From Sparassis latifolia (Eukaryota > Basidiomycota > Agaricomycetes > Polyporales > Sparassidaceae): a DNA stretch of 64,000 nucleotides. Location of the stretch: assembly GCA_018466975.1 (NCBI GenBank), contig CM031562.1, positions 3,720,001 to 3,784,000 of the forward strand. The letters are read 5' to 3'. Positions within the stretch are counted from its first letter, which is position 1. Every line of letters starts with the position of its first letter. A model generated the notes under the pieces. That model saw only the letters and a program-made list of their open reading frames with translations, had not been told where the DNA came from and did no database searches. The translations under genes were made by a program, and so were the position numbers. This document shows positions 58,272 to 64,000 of the stretch, piece by piece.

Positions 58272-59283
58272 TGGGTGGTGTACCTGCGGTGATGGTTACG
58301 GCAGATTGAGAATCACTCGAGGTTTGCGCTCAACTTTACCTTTCTTCCCTCGACTGACGGAAGCTGTTACAGACTATTTACTGCACTTTTACTACCGGGC
58401 TGACCCGACGCACCCCAATCGCCTTTCACGGCCCTGTAAAACAGAGGATTCCTACAGCCTATGTAGTAGACTCTGGTGTCTCTCGCCTTCATCGGTCACA
58501 ATGTGTAAGGCTGTGAATTCTCAGCTGCGAAGTACTCAAACGAAAGGACGCGTGCGTGAGGATGAGGACAGTAGGTGCGTCATCGCGAATGGGCTACATA
58601 CGGTCTTTCTCTATCTCGTACCACGACGAGCCCCGCATCTGCACGTCTGGTGCGTCCAGCTCCTCCTCTGCTGCGAGTGGTGGTGCCAGGGGCGATGTGA
58701 ATTCCTCAACAGACCCGGGGAGAATGACGTGGTGGGGCTGGTGCTCGCGCTGGGACTGATGGGGTAGAGGATCAGCGATGGGGGGGCGGCGGGTGCACGG
58801 TTAGTGGTGTTGTTGAGGGTCAGTTGGGCGATGCCGTGCTCGAACGTGTCGCATCTGCGCCGCTTCGTGGTGTGTGGTTTTGGTCAAGCGCCTGGAGGGA
58901 GAGGCTGGGACGACGTGTGCGGAGCGCGATCGGGTTTATCGTCCTCTCTCTCCTCCCTCCCTTCCCCTCCACGTGTAGTACTAGCTGCGCTGTAATCAAT
59001 TCTATATAGGGATGCTCCGGTGGACATTCCGAAGATATATCCTTATGAAATCCAATGTAGCCCAATCATCCTGATAGTTACTTAGGAATGGGAAATGTTC
59101 AACTGCCTGTCAGAATTGTCATCAACTTCATGGAAAGATAAGCTGTCTACAGTAAACAGATCCACTCACATTATTGCATACATGCAATAGCTGGAGAGGT
59201 TCTTGCTTAGAGTATGGCAAAGATGTGTTCAAATGAGTTCGCACTTGCGCGTGGATATAACACTATTTCCGCTGTTAGTAGCA
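58272..59283. other. Interval with weak minus-strand coding signal
   Basis: About 1 kb. Around 58880-58560 the minus strand has low-complexity protein-like text ([35 protein letters not shown]) without a start or clear introns. Elsewhere nothing is seen. Confidence 0.35.
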
Positions 59284-59721
59284 CTAAGGCATCTGCAGTA
59301 AGCTTTCCACCTGAACACCCCTGTAGGTGGATGGTTCCCAGTTCAACTCTTTGGCCAAGGAATATCCACCTTGCGATATTTTACTAACTTCTCCCGAGGT
59401 TTCTGAATCTTGCTCCGCCTGGAGCCTAAATATCAATGGCAATGCAGTTGAGATCTCGAGTCGTATCAAAGGCCACTCACCTTGGGCAACACAGTCACCT
59501 GTGACATGGCTAACAACTGGCATCAGGCCGGCATCTCGAGGTGCTCCAGTTGTCATATTGTCGTCTTGGGTATCATTCTCACCAGGGTGAACAGGATAGA
59601 CAATGTGGTGGGTCAAAGAAGCATTTTCGCCTACGCGAGGGGTGTCGGATACTGGAAACGTTTGGTGTAATGTAACAGAACAGGGATTATATATGCCAAA
59701 CTCTGCTGCAGAGAAATCCAT
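59284..59721 (-). CDS. Small spliced hypothetical protein
   Basis: From MDFSAAEFGIYNPCSVTLHQ at 59721 the first exon runs to GDCVAQG, then a GTGAGT...TTTAG intron of about 57 bp joins LQAEQDSETSGEVSKISQGG and ends ELNWEPSTYRGVQVESLLQM-P with stop at 59284. About 125 residues, acidic, no signal or membrane segment. The unspliced frame is also open, so splicing is inferred only from canonical sites. Family not recognised; it sits between transposon relics. Confidence 0.35.
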   Translation of the reverse strand: MDFSAAEFGIYNPCSVTLHQTFPVSDTPRVGENASLTHHIVYPVHPGENDTQDDNMTTGAPRDAGLMPVVSHVTGDCVAQGEWPLIRLEISTALPLIFRLQAEQDSETSGEVSKISQGGYSLAKELNWEPSTYRGVQVESLLQMP

Positions 59722-59754
59722 GTTGGTTGTGATAACGACACTAAGCCGAAGCAA

Positions 59755-60443
59755 GGCCTTTATTTAAGTAAGGGAGTGCCTGTACAAACCTGGGCGGACC
59801 GGTCCACACGAAACCTGATGCTTCTCTGCCACTTTGACTGGGCGACAGACAAGTCAGCGACGTCCACGCTGCAGCGTCTTCACCTACAATGGGCACTCGT
59901 GCGCGTGTGGCCGTCCGCATTGACTCAGTGTGATAGCATATATGCCACAGTCACCACTGTGGACGTAAACCATACTCAGCAGTTCTGACAGCTACTGCAT
60001 TATATCACGAATATTGCACGAACTGTGATACGCATCCACTGAGAACTGAGTGAAATGCATACCGTAGTATTCTCTCGTTAGATGGTGAATGCCCGTCGCA
60101 CGCCTATAGCAGGAGTAGTTTTGAGCTCAAGCTGACGCAGCAATCCTCGCCTTATAACACAGCAATCCCCGCTTTATAACACAGCGATCCTTCACATTCA
60201 ACCTTGTCATTGAGCATCATCGCTATCAAAAAAACACATTTCTTTCTGCCTCAAATGTCGCGTAGGGTTTTCCGCACTCAAAAACTAGTGAATAAAATAT
60301 ACCAAATTTGGTAGGCATTGTTTTCCGCTCACGTAATACCCTGTTTCCGCGGAAATCAGAATGGAAATCAAAACATACCTAAAATGGCTATTGGTGCTTG
60401 TGCGCAGTAGACCGTAGAAATTGGGGAAAAATATCATATTCGC
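59755..60443. other. Intergenic region with 22 bp tandem repeat
   Basis: 689 bp without a gene. It contains the short tandem repeat listed separately and an AT-rich stretch from 60230 to 60440. Confidence 0.4.
60137..60190. repeat. 22 bp tandem repeat, about 2.5 copies
   Basis: GCAGCAATCCTCGCCTTATAAC, then ACAGCAATCCCCGCTTTATA-AC, then a partial ACAGCGATCC. Units at 60137-60158, 60159-60180 and 60181-60190. Confidence 0.75.
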
Positions 60444-61950
60444 TCAATTATATATATCTTGCTCGGTGTTCATTGCATAGAAGTCCTCGTCCAGCTCGAG
60501 CTCAATGGCAGCAGCAAAGGAAGATGTGATGGGGCTAGCAGGAACCATGAGCTCCGCGTGAGCAGGAATGATGATGTCGGTCTGATTGGAGGTGGTGGCA
60601 TCCGCCTCAATGGACGTCGAGACAGATGTGGAGGGTTGGGCAGGCAGAAGGGCATCAACGTCGGGAGAGTGGCCCATAATAGTAGCATCGGAGAGACCAT
60701 TATGTACTGCCTTCGCGGCCCTCTCGTGAACCGCGGACCACTTCATCCTCAGTTGCATGCCAAGGGCCCATTCGAATACGATATGCTCATGTGCATATGC
60801 AATGAGTCCCTCTTCCAGCTCCTCCGAAATGTCGACGCGCAGCCCAATCCATTCCTTCCACCAGCCGATCTTCCAGTCGCCGAATGTGAGGACACGCCTC
60901 ATTTCCTCGTCCAACAATATTACTTCCTCCCGCCATCTGTCAGCACGTGCCTTCACCTTGGCCCATTCAATGCGCAATGCTAGAGGTATATTTGAGTGCG
61001 GATGTGTATGTATCAGAAAAAAAATCACATACCTTCCTCCATTCCCGGCTATAAAGATCCTGTGAATAACAGCTGAACATCGGTCTATACCAGCAGTATG
61101 AAAAAGGAGATTAATACCACTGCGTGCAGGCGTTCTCTCGACTAGACCAATAGAAATGAGTTGAAAGTGCAAAGATGGAGCCACGTGGAAGAATACCTAT
61201 CATTCTGAGATAACCATTCTTTGTCAGATCAGACACATCCTCTGCTTCTACGATGCCAACAGCTGGCGTGAAAAAAGGCTTGAAATTATGTGGATCAACA
61301 ATCTATGGATGGTGTTAGTGAGGCCATGTCGGATAGGATAGACTGTGAATGACATACTCGGCATTGCCCAATAATATCCCTCTCCTGGCGAAGGGCATTC
61401 AAGTCGAGATCGCCATTAGAATTACAGGAGAAATCAAATTCCAAGATGTGGTGCCAATCTTGAGGCTGCGCATACAAGCGTACTCGAACTGCCTTCACTG
61501 TGCTGCAGCGGACGTCATACACGAGTGAATAGAATGCACACCCACACCGAATTCAGTGTAATTACCTGTTGACAATGTTGGTGCCCTCAATTTCAACATC
61601 GACACCAACCTATGCACGGAGAGCGGTCATTGAAGGTAGGATTATTGCGCATTATCACAAGATTCGAATACCTCCTCTGTATCTACCTCTGAGTACTAAA
61701 ACAATTTTGCAATGAATGCACAGGCGGATCGAGAGTATAAATTATGACGCACATGACTACACAGTAGCGATACATAGTCATTTTTGACCGCTTGACCGCG
61801 CTTCCCACTGGGAGCTATGACTGTCAGGCCAAGAGAATGACAAAGATGTTTCAAGACATCTATCTTGAGTCGTTTGATGGAGGTCTTCGTTCGAGAGTCT
61901 CTGGAGAGAAACAGAAGAGCATCCTCTTCCACGGAGAGCGAGCCAGACAT
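60444..61950 (-). CDS. SAP-like N-terminus joined to a KDZ-transposase-type C-terminal tail
   Basis: The first exon begins MSGSLSVEEDALLFLSRDSR at 61950 and reads IKRLKIDVLKHLCHSLGLTV, resembling a SAP-like helix-turn-helix DNA-binding unit. Following exons give VDVEIEGTNIVN, VKAVRVRLYAQPQDWHHILE, PHNFKPFFTPAVGIVEAEDV and LTKNGYLRMIGILPRGSIF. After an intron ending CCTCTAG the last exon reads ALRIEWAKVKARADRWREEV and ILLDEEMRRVLTFGDWKIGW, matching the C-terminal tail of basidiomycete KDZ transposases, then LEEGLIAYAHEHIVFEWALG and a low-complexity end to EQDIYN. The cysteine-rich and catalytic KDZ parts are absent. It may be two separate pieces (unknown gene plus KDZ tail) rather than one protein. 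Confidence 0.45.
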
Positions 61951-61986
61951 GGCACATGAATAGCTGGAGGAGAAGCAGTTCAGCAA

Positions 61987-64000
61987 CTAAGAACAACGCA
62001 GTACTTATACTTTGCCCGATAACTCAGACGCTGGCAGCAACCGACTGGCCGGAAGGTAACACATTCCCACGTGTTACCTTGTTCCGGTCGTATAACGGAG
62101 AGACAACCTGCAGCGCATAATAGGCCAAATACTTCGGTTCTCGAATCAATCCAATCCGACAGACAATAAGACTCGACAAAGCAAAAGGAGAACAATACTT
62201 CAGAATGCGGATAACACCGTATCCCAGAACACTCACCAGACCGTGCGTATGAGTGAGGGAAGGGGAATACTTGCCTACAGACTAATACGAGACCTGATTA
62301 CGGAGTCAGGAAAAAGAAGAGGCAGATTCTGTTGGTCTGCCAAGGAAACAATTTCGACACCTTGGGAAGACTAGCAAGTGAATGACAACAATGCGCGAGA
62401 ACCAGCACACGCTGACGAGGGGATGAACGAAAGAAACTCATGGGCAATGAATGGGTCGGGATGATCAGGACACAGAGACGCGGTACCGAGGACTGGCTCA
62501 CAATCTCGTGATATTTGGTGTGTGGAGCCTGGATGGTGGATGGTGATAGCCCAGTACACATATTGGACATGCTTTCTGCCAAATTCGTTGGTGAGCATGA
62601 GTAAGTCACACAATGCAGTGTATGCAGCTAACTTGGTACATGTGCACATAGCAAGCGAACATGGGTGCAATGGCTTCTCATAGGAATAACGCACGGATGC
62701 CAGCACCGTGGCTGAGGATCATGTTAAAAGAGATGAGAGACTGTGTGCATGATGTGCCGATGAATGCATCACGACATCCAGATGTACGCTGAGAACTTTC
62801 TGAAGACGTGAGCGGGATCATGGTGCGTGATTGCTGTACAGCCTTGAATTGACATCATGAAGCACGTATACAAAAGATGGAACTCACGATACACGTCGGC
62901 ATATGCATTATCATTATCCACGGTTCAAGATCACTGCAGAGTGCACCGCCCACGGCCTCAACGTCTGCCGTGGTCCAATTCGACAAGTTGTCCGCGACTG
63001 ATGCCTCAGCGGAGTTACCTCCCTACAACTGGAACATTATGCGCATCGTGATTGTGGTTCTTGAACTATGGGAGAAAATTAGATGCTCGATCATCGTTGA
63101 ACTATTGCACTCAAAGAGAGTAGATCATCCTCAATGTAAAGGGCCTGGGGTGTAAGCATTAGTAAATGAGCGTACAAACCGTTGCAGGGAGGAGGTCTAA
63201 AAGCATACTTAAACTCCGGCATGGAAGAACCAGCTCTCAAGGTGGTCTTGTTGCCCATGATTATGTCTCCAAGCTCACCAGCCTTCGTCGCGGTACGGCT
63301 GGACGGCAAATTCCAGTTGTGTAAGCAAATGGTTGTGTTATTACACACGATGGTCTGCGCACCTGAACATGCCCTTGCGAAGCTTCAATCTCTTCAGCCT
63401 CTCGAATGGGTGAGGGGACATGAGTCACGGCGGCAAGATCCTGGCTCAGATGCTTGAATCAGACACCATGCGGTGCGTCGACCGCAGAGAGGCTAGTGAG
63501 GAATTGTGTGTAAGACATTTCAATGTTATCCGGATATATAGCTCGAGCATCACGACTGCATCGGCATTGAGATGGATGGAAGGTGCATAACTTAGTGGCC
63601 ATTCATCGGACTTCAAGGAACGCTCAGACTAGTGTCAGTACTATTGTTAAGTTACTCATATTTGTTCCGATTCGATGGCATCGGCTCCTTCAAACCGACT
63701 TAAGTATTGGAGGAGCTGGATGCGAGCTGGCGACCGTAATATTATAGTATAATTATTCACAGTTGGTAGTACGCCCCTCTGTATTGTAATACAGGTGACC
63801 GCGGTGAAACGAGGTCCGGTGAAAACCTACTCAGAGCGAAGCACCTGGCAGCCAGCAGAGACTCTGACTAGCATTATAGAATCACCCACGCAGAGAACCT
63901 GACTGACTGGAGAACACGTCTTGACATTGAGTAGAAATACTGAAGTTGCACGGGACGCCAGATGCGACTAGCGTCTGAGTCAACAGTTTCAAGATATGGC
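61987..64000. other. Terminal interval, no gene supported
   Basis: About 2 kb to the window edge. Open frames near 62300-62700 (minus), 62877-63155 (plus) and 63182-63457 (plus) carry no recognisable family, and their antisense frames are equally open. No transposon motif or RNA gene was found. Confidence 0.4.

Noticed and set aside
1..64000. CRISPR arrays, bacterial operons, ribosome binding sites, rRNA genes
   Set aside because: No regularly spaced repeats of CRISPR type and no bacterial features; the intron-rich genes are eukaryotic.

Overview
The window is nuclear DNA of a filamentous fungus, almost certainly an Agaricomycete basidiomycete (mushroom or wood-decay type; genus not determinable by eye). 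Evidence: genes are split by many 45-90 bp GT-AG introns, and the gene families are basidiomycete-typical: a DOMON/cytochrome b561 protein, a GT2 glycosyltransferase, KDZ and tnp2 (EnSpm/CACTA) transposases and a TET/JBP dioxygenase. Exon chains were spliced by eye, so exact borders are inferred.

Layout. 1-20.2 kb is mostly ordinary host genes: a partial unknown gene, DOMON/cytochrome b561, a DUF6914-like protein, an APH-fold kinase, a NIMA-type mitotic kinase divergent from glucosamine-6-phosphate deaminase, ribosomal protein S0 (uS2), homocysteine S-methyltransferase and an amino-acid permease. Two miniature transposons lie between the last two. One is a 909 bp near-perfect hairpin with CACTG ends and a CAA target duplication, 68 bp upstream of the methyltransferase start codon. 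The other is a 195 bp element with TA target duplication.

20.2-26.2 kb shows no gene I can support. 26.3-30.0 kb holds a GT2 glycosyltransferase and 32.3-33.6 kb a membrane-anchored Methyltransf_22-type protein.

36-62 kb is accessory and transposon-rich. A tnp2 transposase is split into two co-oriented blocks, with a BSD2/NDFIP-like host-gene fragment and a 127 bp tandem duplication between them. An internally deleted KDZ transposase lies at 46.4-48.6 kb and a SAP-like/KDZ-tail gene at 60.4-62.0 kb. Between these two KDZ remnants sits an apparently intact five-exon TET/JBP-type DNA-base dioxygenase with its iron and 2-oxoglutarate ligands. A decayed P450 and several low-complexity unknown genes are also here. 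62-64 kb shows nothing supportable.

How it works together: the left half is unrelated housekeeping and metabolic genes without an operon-like theme. The right half is the most interesting part: a DNA-demethylation-type enzyme amid relics of the transposon family it is known to be associated with in mushrooms, beside CACTA-class material. Isolated one-base frameshifts in otherwise well-preserved genes (deaminase, GT2) fall in homopolymers and look more like sequence errors than decay.
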